A stretch of 64,000 nucleotides of DNA from Phaeacidiphilus oryzae TH49 (GCF_000744815.1 NZ_JQMQ01000004.1:310001-374000), one strand, 5' to 3'; counted from the first letter of the stretch, positions 42,429-50,975 are shown. Made by a program: numbers and translations. Notes: generated by a model not told the origin, from the sequence alone.

Positions 42429-43468
42429 GCGGGCCTCGGGCCGGGGTCGGCGTGAAGGTGCTGGTGATCGTGGTGATCGGGGGCGTCCTCACGGCCGGGA
42501 TCGCCGCCGTCCTCGGCGGCTTCCGGCAGGAGAGCACCCACACCTACCATGCGGTCTTCAGCAGCGCCTCCGGGCTGGTCGCCGGGCAGGACGTACGGGC
42601 CGCCGGGGTCTCGGTCGGCCAGGTGGAGAAGGTGGCCCTGCGCTCGGACGACCGGGCCGAGGTCACCTTCACCGTGGACCGCACGGTGCCGATGACCACC
42701 ACCACCCAGGCCTCCATCCGCTACCAGAACCTGGTCGGCGACCGCTATCTGCAGCTCTCCCCGGGCGCGGCGGCGGACGGCCGCCGCCCGGCCGCGCTGG
42801 CCCCCGGCGCCCTCATCCCGCTCGACCGCACCGCTCCCGCCCTCGACCTCGACGAGCTCTACAACGGCTTCACCCCACTGCTCCAGGGACTGGCCCCGCA
42901 ACAGGTCAACCAGCTCTCCGGCGAGCTGATCGAGGTCCTCCAGGGGGAGGGCGGCAGCGTGCAGCAGCTGCTCGGCGACATCGGCTCGCTCACCTCCACG
43001 CTGGCCGACCGGGACCGGGTGATCGGAGAGCTGGTGAGCGAGTTCGACTCCGCGCTCGGCAACCTGGACGCCCACCGCGGCCAGCTCTCCGACCTGATCA
43101 GCCGGTTGCAGCACCTGGTCAGCGGGCTCTCCCAGGACCGCAAGCAGATCGGCGACTCGCTCTCCGGGGTCAGCCGGCTCACCACCTCGGTCGGCGGACT
43201 GCTCCAGGAGACCCGTCCGGACATCACCGGGACGGTCGGCCAGACCGACCGCCTGGCCGCCCTGCTGGAGGCGAACTCGGGTCTGCTGCAGAAGGACCTG
43301 ACCCGGCTTCCGGTCGACTACCGACTGCTCTCCCGGCTCGGCGCCTACGGGCAGTTCTTCAACTTCTACCTGTGCCAGGTCCAGATCATGGTCACGGGAC
43401 CGGACGGGAAGCCGGTCACGCTGCCGGCTCTGAACAGCGAGATCTCGCGCTGCAAGGCGAACGGCTGA
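42425..43468 (+). CDS. MCE family protein, MceB position
   Basis: This is the second MCE subunit, 347 residues. It has an anchor (VKVLVIVVIGGVLTAGIAA), an MCE domain at about 40-120 (YHAVFSSASGLVAGQDVRAA, RYQNLVGDRYLQLSPG) and a helical domain with many Gln/Leu heptads (GGSVQQLLGDIGSLTSTLAD). The Cys pair in the C-terminus (FYLCQVQIM and SRCKANG) is typical of MceB. The GTG start overlaps the MceA stop. Confidence 0.92.
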   Translation: MSGPRAGVGVKVLVIVVIGGVLTAGIAAVLGGFRQESTHTYHAVFSSASGLVAGQDVRAAGVSVGQVEKVALRSDDRAEVTFTVDRTVPMTTTTQASIRYQNLVGDRYLQLSPGAAADGRRPAALAPGALIPLDRTAPALDLDELYNGFTPLLQGLAPQQVNQLSGELIEVLQGEGGSVQQLLGDIGSLTSTLADRDRVIGELVSEFDSALGNLDAHRGQLSDLISRLQHLVSGLSQDRKQIGDSLSGVSRLTTSVGGLLQETRPDITGTVGQTDRLAALLEANSGLLQKDLTRLPVDYRLLSRLGAYGQFFNFYLCQVQIMVTGPDGKPVTLPALNSEISRCKANG

Positions 43469-43484
43469 GGGGCGGGGCGCGGAC

Positions 43485-44498
43485 ATGAAGAGCTTTCAGG
43501 AGATGAACCGGAGGCGGGTCGGCCTGGTCGGCCTGGTCGTGCTGGCCCTGGTGGTGGCGCTCGCCCTGGAGTCGGGGACCATCTACCGCGACCTGACCAG
43601 CGACGGCTACCGGGCGCAGTTCAGCGAGGCCGGGAACCTCGGCAAGGGCGACGACGTGGAGGTGGCCGGCGTCAAGGTCGGCGAGGTCACCGGGATCGGC
43701 CTGGACCGCGGCCACGTCGAGGTCGCCTTCACCGTCCGCCACGGCGTCCACCTGGGCGCCGCCACCCGGGCCGCGATCAGCACCGAGTCCCCGCTCGGCC
43801 ACAAGTTCCTCGGCCTCACCTCGGCCGGCGGCGGCGTGCTGGCCTCCGGCGGGGAGATACCGCTGGCCAGGACCACCGCGCCGTACGACATCCAGCAGGT
43901 GCTCGACGACGCCACAGACACCGTCGGCAGGATCGACACCGGGCAGCTGGCCAAGGCCTTCGACACCACCGCGCAGACCTTCCAGAACACCCCCGCCCAG
44001 ACCCGCGCCGCCCTCCAGGGGGTCTCCGCGCTCTCCGCCACCATCGCCACCCGTGACCAGGCGCTGCGCCGGCTCCTCGCCCGGGCCAGGAGCGTGACCG
44101 GCATCCTCGCCCAGCGCACCGGCAACCTCAACGCCCTCTTCGACGACGGGAACCTGCTGCTCGACGAGCTCTACCAGCGGCGGCAGGACATCCAGGCGGT
44201 ACTGGTCAACGCCACCGCGATGGTCCGGCAGCTGCGCGGGCTCGTCAGCGACAACCAGCGGCGGCTCGGCCCCGCGCTGGACCACCTGGACTCGGTGGTC
44301 CGGCTGCTCAACCGCAACAAGGGCAACATCGACGCGGCCATCGACGGTCTCCGCTCCTACGCCACCGGTCTGGGCGAGGCGGTGGGGTCGGGGCCGTTCT
44401 TCTACGGCTACATCCAGGACATCATCCCCACCAGCGGCCTGCCGGTCGTCCGAAAGCTCGCCGCGGGCGGGGGACTCACCGGGGGGAGCGGCAAGTGA
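43485..44498 (+). CDS. MCE family protein, MceC position
   Basis: This is the third MCE subunit, 337 residues, with a basic N-terminus and anchor (RRVGLVGLVVLALVVALALE). The MCE domain lies at about 35-115 (YRAQFSEAGNLGKGDDVEVA, LGHKFLGLTSAGGG), followed by the tunnel-forming helical domain (ALLARARSVTG-type heptads, LLLDELYQRRQDIQAVLVNA). The ATG at 43485 lies 16 bp after MceB; the stop overlaps the next GTG. Confidence 0.92.
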   Translation: MKSFQEMNRRRVGLVGLVVLALVVALALESGTIYRDLTSDGYRAQFSEAGNLGKGDDVEVAGVKVGEVTGIGLDRGHVEVAFTVRHGVHLGAATRAAISTESPLGHKFLGLTSAGGGVLASGGEIPLARTTAPYDIQQVLDDATDTVGRIDTGQLAKAFDTTAQTFQNTPAQTRAALQGVSALSATIATRDQALRRLLARARSVTGILAQRTGNLNALFDDGNLLLDELYQRRQDIQAVLVNATAMVRQLRGLVSDNQRRLGPALDHLDSVVRLLNRNKGNIDAAIDGLRSYATGLGEAVGSGPFFYGYIQDIIPTSGLPVVRKLAAGGGLTGGSGK

Positions 44499-45862
44499 GA
44501 GTCCCGAAGCCCGACCGGGCCGCCCTGCGCCGACTCCGGCTGCCGGCCGGACCGGTCTCCCTGGCCCCGCGCGGCGGCGGCCGCCCGGCCCGCGGGCCCC
44601 GCCGGCTGCGGGTGATCGCCACCGTGCTGGGGCTGCTCCTGGTCGCCGCCCTGGTCGGCGCCTTCTGGCCCGGGCCGCAGGAGCGGCACCTCACCGCGTA
44701 CTTCAGCCAGACCATCGGCCTCTACCCGGGCGACGGGGTGCGGGTGCTCGGCGTGCCGATCGGCCGGGTGGACCGGGTGACCTCGGAGGGCGACCGGGTC
44801 CGGGTGGACCTCAGCTACCACGCCGCCGACCCGCTGCCGCCCGGCGCCCGCGCGGTGATCGTCGCCCCCACCCTGGTCTCCGGCCGCTATGTGCAGCTCA
44901 CCCCCGCGTACACCGGAGGCGCCCAACTCGCCGACGGGGCCGTCATCCCGGAGTCCCGCACGGCCGTACCGGTGGAATGGGACGACATCGAGCAGCAGAT
45001 CACCAAGCTGGCCACGGACCTCGGGCCGAAGGGCGCCAACCGGGACGGCTCGGTCAGCCGGCTGCTGGACGCCACCGCAGGCAACCTGAACGGGAACGGG
45101 GCCGAACTGCACCGCTCGATCCAGCGGCTGTCGGCGGCGGTGAGCACCCTCTCCCAGGGCAGCGGGGACTTCTTCGCCACCGTCGGCAACCTGCAGAGGC
45201 TGACCGCGGCGCTGGCCGAGAACGACACCGAGGTGGCCGCCTTCCTCAGGCGACTCGACTCGGTCTCCGGGGTGCTGGACGGCGACCGGGCCGACCTGGC
45301 GGCCACCCTCTCCACCCTCGACCAGTCGCTGTCCGCCGTACGGGAGTTCATCGACGGCAACAAGGACCGGATCGGCAGGACCCTCCAGGACCTGGACACC
45401 GAGACCTCCGCGCTGTCCGCCAAGCGGCAGCAGCTGGCGGACATCCTCCAGGTGGCGCCGGCCGCGCTGGGGAACTTCCAGAACATCTACAACCCGGTGG
45501 ACGGCGGCATGGACGGCGCCTTCGCCACCACCTGGCTGCAGGACCCGGCGGTCTTCATCTGCTCCACCGTCCTCTCCCTCGGCGGCACGCCGAAGGCCTG
45601 CCAGCAGGCGGTCGCCCCGCTGGCCGACCTGCTGAAGATGGACAACCTGCCGGTCGGCCTGGACCTGCTGAACCGGGACGGGACCCCGAACCAGGCAAAT
45701 CCGAACAGCAAGTCGCTGTCCTCGGGATCGGGATCGGGTGCGGGGTCGGGTGCGGGTTCTTCGGGCTCCGGCTCGGCCTCGGGCTCCGGCTCGGGTTCCG
45801 GCTCGGGTTCCGGGAGCGGGTCGGGGTCCGGGCTGCTCGGTCTGCTGGGAGGCGGAAAGTGA
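44495..45862 (+). CDS. MCE family protein, MceD position, with Gly/Ser tail
   Basis: This fourth MCE subunit has 455 residues, with an anchor (IATVLGLLLVAALVGAF), an MCE domain at about 65-145 (LTAYFSQTIGLYPGDGVRVL, APTLVSGRYVQLTP) and a helical domain. From about residue 408 the sequence is almost only Gly and Ser with a few Ala, ending in GLLGLLGGGK. MceD tails are often Pro-rich in mycobacteria; a Gly/Ser tail is a flexible extracellular extension of unknown role. It overlaps both neighbours by 4 nt. Confidence 0.9.
   Translation: MRVPKPDRAALRRLRLPAGPVSLAPRGGGRPARGPRRLRVIATVLGLLLVAALVGAFWPGPQERHLTAYFSQTIGLYPGDGVRVLGVPIGRVDRVTSEGDRVRVDLSYHAADPLPPGARAVIVAPTLVSGRYVQLTPAYTGGAQLADGAVIPESRTAVPVEWDDIEQQITKLATDLGPKGANRDGSVSRLLDATAGNLNGNGAELHRSIQRLSAAVSTLSQGSGDFFATVGNLQRLTAALAENDTEVAAFLRRLDSVSGVLDGDRADLAATLSTLDQSLSAVREFIDGNKDRIGRTLQDLDTETSALSAKRQQLADILQVAPAALGNFQNIYNPVDGGMDGAFATTWLQDPAVFICSTVLSLGGTPKACQQAVAPLADLLKMDNLPVGLDLLNRDGTPNQANPNSKSLSSGSGSGAGSGAGSSGSGSASGSGSGSGSGSGSGSGSGLLGLLGGGK
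45721..45835 (+). repeat. TCGGGN/TCCGGN hexamer array in mceD
   Basis: Degenerate 6-bp units (TCGGGA, TCGGGT, TCCGGC) encode the Ser-Gly tail. Changes of unit number stay in frame. Confidence 0.6.
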
Positions 45863-47211
45863 CGGGGGCCGGCGGCGGCGCCGGTTCAGGGCCGACGCGG
45901 CGGCGTGCGCTGCTGGCCGGCGGGGTGGTGGGCGGCCTCCTCGCGCTCTGCGGCTGCCAGTTCGACGGGGTCGGCTCCTGGCGGCTGCCGCTCTCCGCCG
46001 GCACCGGCGCCCACTCCTACACCGTCACCGCGGAGATGGCCGACGTCGACAACCTGGTCCCGAACGCCGAGGTCAAGGTGGGCGACGTGACCGTGGGCAC
46101 GGTCCGGAAGATCGCCTTCGACGACTGGCACGCCCGGCTCACCCTCTCGCTCAAGGACGGCGTCCACCTGCCGGGCAACGCGGTGGCGACGCTCGGTCAG
46201 AAGAGCGTGCTGGGCGCGGAGTACATCCAGCTGGCCGGGCCCGCCGACGCGCCGGCCGCCGACGCACCGGCCGCCGGCGTGCTGGAGGCCGGCGACGACA
46301 TCCCGCTCTCCCGGACCGGCCAGTACCCCTCCACCGAGGACCTGCTGAGCGCCCTCTCCCTGCTGCTCAACGGCGGGGGGCTCAACCAGCTGCGGACCAT
46401 CACCACCGAGCTGAACCACATCCTCGGCGGCCACGAGGACCAGACCCGCCAGCTGCTGGCGCACCTCGACACCTTCGTCGGCACACTGAACGGCGAGCGG
46501 GCGAACATCGTCAGCTCGATCGACCGCCTGGACCAGCTCGGGGGCGCCCTCTCCCGGCAGAACCGCGCCCTGGCCGGCGCCGTCGCGGAGGTGCCGCAGG
46601 GCATCTCGGTGCTGGACCAGGAGCACGGGCAGCTGGTCGGCATGCTCGGGGACGTCGCCGAACTCGGCCGGACGGCGGGCACGGTGATCGACCGGAGCCG
46701 GCAGAACCTGGAGCTCGACCTCAAGCAACTCCAGCCGGTGGTGGGCAGGTTGGCGGACGCCGGGCAGAACCTGCCGGAGTCCCTCTCCGAGCTGCTGACC
46801 TACCCGTTCCCGGGCGAGGCCGTACCCAGGATGATCAAGGGCGACTATATGAACCTGTTCGTCAAGCTGGACCTCCGGACCAGCACCCTCAGCCGGAACT
46901 GGCTCACCGGGCTGCCGGTGCTGGGCGACCTGCTGAACAGGACGGGCTCGCAGCAGAAGGTCAACCCGCTGACCCAGCCGCTGAAGCCGGGCGGCGGCCT
47001 CCTCGGGGGGCTGCTGGGAACGGGGGCCGGCTCGTCCGGGTCGGGCTACTCGGGGACGGATTCCTCCGGGGGAACGGGCACCGGAGCCACCGGGTCCACC
47101 GGTTCCGGCGGTTCCGGCGGCTCCACCGGTTCCGGCGGCGGTTCGAGCGGGGGCAGCGGCAGCGGCGGCGGCCTCCTCGGCGGGCTCCTCGGACTAGGGG
47201 GGAACAATTGA
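45859..47211 (+). CDS. MCE family lipoprotein, MceE position (LprK-like)
   Basis: The fifth MCE subunit (450 residues) has a lipoprotein-type start: RRRALLAGGVVGGLLALCGC with the modifiable Cys at the end of LCGC, matching the rule that MceE-position proteins are lipoproteins (LprK in Mycobacterium). The MCE domain lies at about 50-130 (DVDNLVPNAEVKVGDVTVG, LGQKSVLGAEYIQLAG). A helical domain and YPFPGEAVPRMIKGDYMNLF, a well-conserved MceE segment, follow. The last 80 residues are Gly/Ser/Thr-rich, ending in LLGGLLGLGGNN. GTG start and stop both overlap the neighbours by 4 nt. Confidence 0.92.
   Translation: MTGAGGGAGSGPTRRRALLAGGVVGGLLALCGCQFDGVGSWRLPLSAGTGAHSYTVTAEMADVDNLVPNAEVKVGDVTVGTVRKIAFDDWHARLTLSLKDGVHLPGNAVATLGQKSVLGAEYIQLAGPADAPAADAPAAGVLEAGDDIPLSRTGQYPSTEDLLSALSLLLNGGGLNQLRTITTELNHILGGHEDQTRQLLAHLDTFVGTLNGERANIVSSIDRLDQLGGALSRQNRALAGAVAEVPQGISVLDQEHGQLVGMLGDVAELGRTAGTVIDRSRQNLELDLKQLQPVVGRLADAGQNLPESLSELLTYPFPGEAVPRMIKGDYMNLFVKLDLRTSTLSRNWLTGLPVLGDLLNRTGSQQKVNPLTQPLKPGGGLLGGLLGTGAGSSGSGYSGTDSSGGTGTGATGSTGSGGSGGSTGSGGGSSGGSGSGGGLLGGLLGLGGNN
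47029..47177 (+). repeat. Gly/Ser/Thr-coding low-complexity array in mceE
   Basis: Repeats of TCCGGCGGT and TCCACCGGT type encode the MceE tail. It parallels the mceD tail and has the same GLLGGLLG-like cap. Confidence 0.5.
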
Positions 47212-48536
47212 TCAGTCGCCTGGTCCGCTTCCAGCTGGTCGCCTTCGTCCTCCTCACCGTGGTCGGCGTGGTCTTCGCCTCGGTGAACTACGTGCGGCTG
47301 CCGCAACTGGTCGGCATCGGCCGGTACCGGATGTCCGTCGACCTGCCGGACAGCGGCCAGCTCTACGCCAACGCCATCGTCACCCTGCGCGGGGTGCAGA
47401 TCGGCCGGGTGGACGACGTCCACCTCACCCCGACCGGGGCCCGGGCCGACCTGTCCATCGACGACGGGACGCGGATCCCGGCCTCCTCCACCGCCCGGAT
47501 CCGGGTCACCTCGGCGATCGGCGAGCAGTACGTGGACTTCGTCCCCGCGCACAGCGGCCCGCCGTATCTGACGGCGGGTCAGACGGTGCCGAAGAGCGCC
47601 GTCAGCCTGCCGACCCCGGTGGACCGGGTGCTGGGCAGCGCCTCCCAGCTCGCCGCCTCGGTACCCCTCGACAAGCTGCGGATCACCGTGGACGAGGCGT
47701 ACCGGGCGTTCGCGGGCAGCAGCGGCGACCTCCAACGGATGCTGGACGCCCTCGGCCCGCTGCTGAACAACGCGCAGGCCAACGTCGGCCCGACGGCGGC
47801 GCTGATCGCCGAGCTGGCGCCGGTGCTCCGGACCCAGCAGAACGCGGCCCCGGACATCACCGGCTTCTCCCGCAACCTCTCCTCGTTCACCACCCAGCTC
47901 AAGCTGAGCGACGCGGACCTCCGGGGCACCCTCGACCAGGGGCCGGCCTTCGCGCAGGCCGCCGACGGCCTGATCGGCCGGCTCGCGCCGACCCTGCCCA
48001 CGCTGCTGGCCAACCTCACCTCGCTGGGGCAGGTGCTGGACGTCTACATCCCCTCGGTCACCACCACCCTGTCCATCCTCCCGGCGGACATCGACATCAT
48101 CTCGGCGGTCAGCCTCAACGCCCCGCCGGGCTGGTCGCACATGGACTTCCTCACCGGCGTCAACAAGCCGCCGAGCTGCACCACCGGCTTCACCGGCGGC
48201 CCGCAGCGCGACCCCACCGACACCTCCAAGGGCGCCGTCCCCCAGGACTCGTACTGCAAGATCGCCCACGACTCCGCCAGCGACGTCCGCGGCAGCCGCA
48301 ACAACCCCTGCCCGAACGACCCGAGCCTCCGCTCGGCGACGGCGGCCGGCTGCGGCCTCGACTTCACGGGGAGCGCGGGCTCCTCCTCCGCGTCGCCCAC
48401 CGCCACCTACGACGCCTCCACCGGCCTGATGTTCTCGCCGGACGGCAAGACCTACCAGCTCGGCCCGGGCATCCTCGGGCCGCCGCCGTCGGACTGGCGG
48501 GACCTGCTGCTGAACACCCTCGCCCAGAACCAGTAG
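47208..48536 (+). CDS. MCE family protein, MceF position
   Basis: This is the sixth MCE subunit, 442 residues. The start is TTG at 47208, overlapping the MceE stop (TTGA) and preceded by AGGGGGG. It has an anchor (FQLVAFVLLTVVGVVFASV), an MCE domain at about 35-115 (RYRMSVDLPDSGQLYANAIV, VTSAIGEQYVDFVPA) and a helical domain. The C-terminal region carries several Cys (PPSCTTGF, DSYCKIAHD, NNPCPNDP, AAGCGLDF), as usual for MceF, which could form extracellular disulfides. It completes the A-F set. Confidence 0.92.
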   Translation: MISRLVRFQLVAFVLLTVVGVVFASVNYVRLPQLVGIGRYRMSVDLPDSGQLYANAIVTLRGVQIGRVDDVHLTPTGARADLSIDDGTRIPASSTARIRVTSAIGEQYVDFVPAHSGPPYLTAGQTVPKSAVSLPTPVDRVLGSASQLAASVPLDKLRITVDEAYRAFAGSSGDLQRMLDALGPLLNNAQANVGPTAALIAELAPVLRTQQNAAPDITGFSRNLSSFTTQLKLSDADLRGTLDQGPAFAQAADGLIGRLAPTLPTLLANLTSLGQVLDVYIPSVTTTLSILPADIDIISAVSLNAPPGWSHMDFLTGVNKPPSCTTGFTGGPQRDPTDTSKGAVPQDSYCKIAHDSASDVRGSRNNPCPNDPSLRSATAAGCGLDFTGSAGSSSASPTATYDASTGLMFSPDGKTYQLGPGILGPPPSDWRDLLLNTLAQNQ

Positions 48537-48548
48537 AAGGGAGCCGCG

Positions 48549-49172
48549 GTGAGCGACACCGAGACGGCTGCCGCCGACCCGACCACCGAAGCGGAGGAGG
48601 CGCCGGCGTCCCGCGAAACGGGCACTGACGAACCGTCAACCCAGGCGGCCTGTATGCCTCTTGGCCGGTCGCGTCCCGTGCTGCGCGCGGCGCTTCGCTC
48701 GCCCGCGGCGGCCGTGCTGCTAATGCTCGCCGTGCTGGCCGTCGGCCGGCTCGGTCTCGGGGAGCGGCATTCCGCGCAGACGCGGGAGCAGGCGGAGCGG
48801 ACCGACCAGGCGGTGCTGTCCGCGGCCAGGCAGGAGGTGCTGGCGCTCACCGGCCTGGACGGCGAGACCGCGCAGTCCCAGCTCGACCGCGCGATCGCCG
48901 GGGCGACCGGGTCCTTCAAGAGCCAGATGCAGAGCTCGGCGGCCGCGTTCAAGAGCGTGGTCTCCGGCGACAAGGTGGTCTCCACCGGAACGATCGACGG
49001 TATCGGCGTGAAGTCGGTGTCCGGCGGCTCGGCGACGGTGCTGGTCGCCGCGGAGGCGAAGGTGAGCAACAAGACGAACGCCAAGGGGGAGAACCGCCTC
49101 TACCGGCTGTCCGTGACCCTTCGGAAGATCCAGGGCAAGTGGCTCGTCAGCACGGTGGAGATGGTGTCATGA
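48549..49172 (+). CDS. Mce-associated membrane protein 1 (type A)
   Basis: This 207-residue protein has a cytoplasmic acidic N-terminus (about 60 residues), one membrane segment (AAAVLLMLAVLAVGRLGLG) and an extracellular NTF2-like domain ending NRLYRLSVTLRKIQGKWLVS. Such Mas proteins stabilise or assist Mce complexes. It is closely related to the third Mce-associated gene. AGGGAG precedes the GTG at 48549. A TGACG-N3-CGTCA palindrome lies inside the N-terminal coding part, 16 bp before an in-frame ATG (48654), so a second promoter and start there are possible. Confidence 0.85.
   Translation: MSDTETAAADPTTEAEEAPASRETGTDEPSTQAACMPLGRSRPVLRAALRSPAAAVLLMLAVLAVGRLGLGERHSAQTREQAERTDQAVLSAARQEVLALTGLDGETAQSQLDRAIAGATGSFKSQMQSSAAAFKSVVSGDKVVSTGTIDGIGVKSVSGGSATVLVAAEAKVSNKTNAKGENRLYRLSVTLRKIQGKWLVSTVEMVS
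48626..48638. promoter_or_regulatory. TGACG-N3-CGTCA palindrome, copy 4
   Basis: TGACG-AAC-CGTCA lies in the 5' coding part of Mce-associated gene 1. It may control an internal promoter for the four Mce-associated genes, or act as a second site for the mce regulator. Confidence 0.4.
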
Positions 49173-49711
49173 GCGCAGAGTCGGCCGTCCTCTCCCACGC
49201 CCGGCGAGTCGGCCGCGCCCTCCTCTTCGGCCGCGCGCCGGTGGCGCTGAGCGCGGCGCTCGCGGTGCTGCTGGTCGCGGTGGCGGCCTGGACGGTGGTG
49301 ACGAGCCGTCAGGCGGCGGCCGCCGAGCGGGTGGAGTCGGCGCGGGGGGCGGCGGTCTCGGCGGCCTCCCAGCTGGTGCCGCAGATCCTCTCGTACAACT
49401 ACCACACCCTTGCCCAGGACCTGGCCACCGGCGAGGGGGCGACGACGGGCGGGTTCACCGCGCGCTACCACGACCTGTTCACCCGGCGGATCGAGCCGGC
49501 GGCGAGGAAAGAGGGCGTGGTGACCAACGCGGACGTGGTCGGGACCTCCGTGGTACGGGCGAGCGAGCGGCAGGTGGTGACGCTGGTCTTCATCGACCAG
49601 ACGACCACCGACGGCGGCGGCGCCACCCCGAGACTCGACTCCTCCCGGGCCCTGGTGACCCTGGTCCCGGTAGGCCCCCGCTGGCTCATCTCCGCGGTCA
49701 CCCCCATCTGA
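49169..49711 (+). CDS. Mce-associated membrane protein 2 (type B)
   Basis: This 180-residue protein has a single membrane segment (VALSAALAVLLVAVAAWTVV) and an extracellular domain. It includes YHDLFTRRIEPAARKEGVVT, the QVVTLVFIDQTTT strand and the terminal PRWLISAVTPI, all shared with the fourth Mce-associated gene and not with the first or third. The ATG overlaps the previous stop (ATGA). It probably pairs with the type A protein. Confidence 0.85.
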   Translation: MSAESAVLSHARRVGRALLFGRAPVALSAALAVLLVAVAAWTVVTSRQAAAAERVESARGAAVSAASQLVPQILSYNYHTLAQDLATGEGATTGGFTARYHDLFTRRIEPAARKEGVVTNADVVGTSVVRASERQVVTLVFIDQTTTDGGGATPRLDSSRALVTLVPVGPRWLISAVTPI

Positions 49712-49725
49712 GACGGAGCGCCCTC

Positions 49726-50396
49726 ATGCCGCACCCGGACACCGCGACGAACCCGAACACCGCCCACGACGACGAGCCGCGCCCGGCCCCGAAGCGGGCC
49801 CCGGCGCCGCCCCCGAAGCGCCTTCCGATCCCGCCCCCGAGGCCGCCCCCGATCCCGCCCCCGAGGCCGCGGCCGACCCGGTCGCGGGGTCGGAGGCACC
49901 GGACGCCGTCCCGACCGCCCATCTCTGGACGGGGGGAGTCGCCGGGCTCTGTCTGCTGCTGGTGGCCGCGCTGGTCGTCGGCGGGCGGTACTACCTGCAG
50001 GCGCGCGGCGCGGACGCCGCGCAGGCTCGGCAGCGGGCCGCGGTGGCGGCCGCCCGGCAGGAGGTGGCGAACCTGACCGACCTCGACTACCGGCACGCCG
50101 GCGACGGCGTGGACGCCATCCTCGGCCTGGCCACCGGTTCGTTCCGGCAGCAGTTCTCCAGTACCGAAGCGGGTTTCCGCACGGTGCTGATCAGCGGCCA
50201 GGTGGAGTCCAGGGGCCAGATCACCCAGGCCGCCGTGGCCGCCACCGCCCCCGGCGCGATCCGGGTGCTGGTCGCGGCGAAGGCAGTGGTCAGCAACACG
50301 GCCGCGAAGAACGAGACCCGCCTCTACCGCATCGCCGTCACCACCGTGCCCTCCCAGGGCCGTTGGCTGGTGTCGGACATGGACTTCGTCTCCTGA
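49726..50396 (+). pseudogene. Mce-associated membrane protein 3 (type A), apparently frameshifted
   Basis: The ATG at 49726 has GGAG 7 nt upstream and opens MPHPDTATNPNTAHDDEPRP in one frame. The membrane segment (VAGLCLLLVAALVVGGRYYL) and the whole type A extracellular domain (ARQEVANLTDLDY, RLYRIAV, RWLVSDMDFVS) lie in the -1 frame. That frame has no start codon before a GTG at 49962, which would fall inside the membrane helix. One missing base somewhere between about 49780 and 49910, a C-rich Pro-coding stretch with a 24-bp tandem repeat, explains this. The domain itself is intact. It is either a real null or a base-drop error; a variable repeat tract is a third possibility. Confidence 0.75.
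49827..49874 (+). repeat. 24-bp tandem repeat in Mce-associated gene 3
   Basis: Two 24-bp units beginning GATCCCGCCCCCGAGGCCG follow each other, the second diverging only at its end. They lie in the stretch where the reading frame must change, so slippage here is conceivable. Confidence 0.65.
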
Positions 50397-50409
50397 GGAG
50401 CAGCCGACC

Positions 50410-50970
50410 ATGCCGAGCACGCCGAGCACGCCGAGCACGAGGAACCCCGCACTGCGGCTCTGCCGCGCCGCCGCCCGGCTGTCCCGCCCCCTCCGCTGGT
50501 CGGTGGCGGCCGCGCTCACCCTGCTGGTCGCCGCCGCGATCGCCGGCAGCCTGCTGGCCGTCCAGCGGACGCGGGCCGAGGCCGCCACCGCCGACGCCGG
50601 TACGGCAGCCGTCGCCGCCGCCCGCGCCCGCACCGCCGAGCTCCTCACCTATCGCGCCGGCGACCAGCTCGGCGCCCAGCTGGCCCGTGCCAGGGCCGGC
50701 ACCACCGGCGCCTTCCGCGACGACTTCGACACCCTGGCCTCCCAGCTGATCGGCCCCGCCGTGACCCAGACCCAGGTGAGCACCACCGCCAAGGTCGCCG
50801 CCGCCGGCGTGGTCAGCGCGACCCGCAGCCAGGTGGTCACCCTCCTCTTCGTCGACCAGACCACCACCAGCCAGAAGACCCGGAAGAGCAGCACCGACTC
50901 CAGCCGGATCCGCGTCACCATGACCCGGGTGCACGGGAGTTGGCTGATCTCCGACCTGCGCCCCATCTGA
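50410..50970 (+). CDS. Mce-associated membrane protein 4 (type B)
   Basis: This 186-residue type B Mce-associated protein has an N-terminal PSTPSTPST repeat, a membrane segment (VAAALTLLVAAAIAGSLLA), then an extracellular domain with FRDDFDTLASQLIGPAV, QVVTLLFVDQTTTSQ and GSWLISDLRPI matching gene 2. GAGGAG precedes the ATG. It is the last gene of the mce unit, and a bidirectional hairpin follows at once. Confidence 0.85.
   Translation: MPSTPSTPSTRNPALRLCRAAARLSRPLRWSVAAALTLLVAAAIAGSLLAVQRTRAEAATADAGTAAVAAARARTAELLTYRAGDQLGAQLARARAGTTGAFRDDFDTLASQLIGPAVTQTQVSTTAKVAAAGVVSATRSQVVTLLFVDQTTTSQKTRKSSTDSSRIRVTMTRVHGSWLISDLRPI
50413..50439 (+). repeat. Three 9-bp repeats (CCGAGCACG)
   Basis: Three perfect copies directly after the ATG of Mce-associated gene 4 encode Pro-Ser-Thr three times. 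Loss or gain of units keeps the frame. Confidence 0.75.
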
Positions 50971-50975
50971 GGCCG

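Noticed and set aside
49962-50396. A complete short gene starting at GTG 49962
   Set aside because: This start falls inside the hydrophobic helix of the protein and has no ribosome site; the upstream ATG at 49726 with a frameshift explains the data better.
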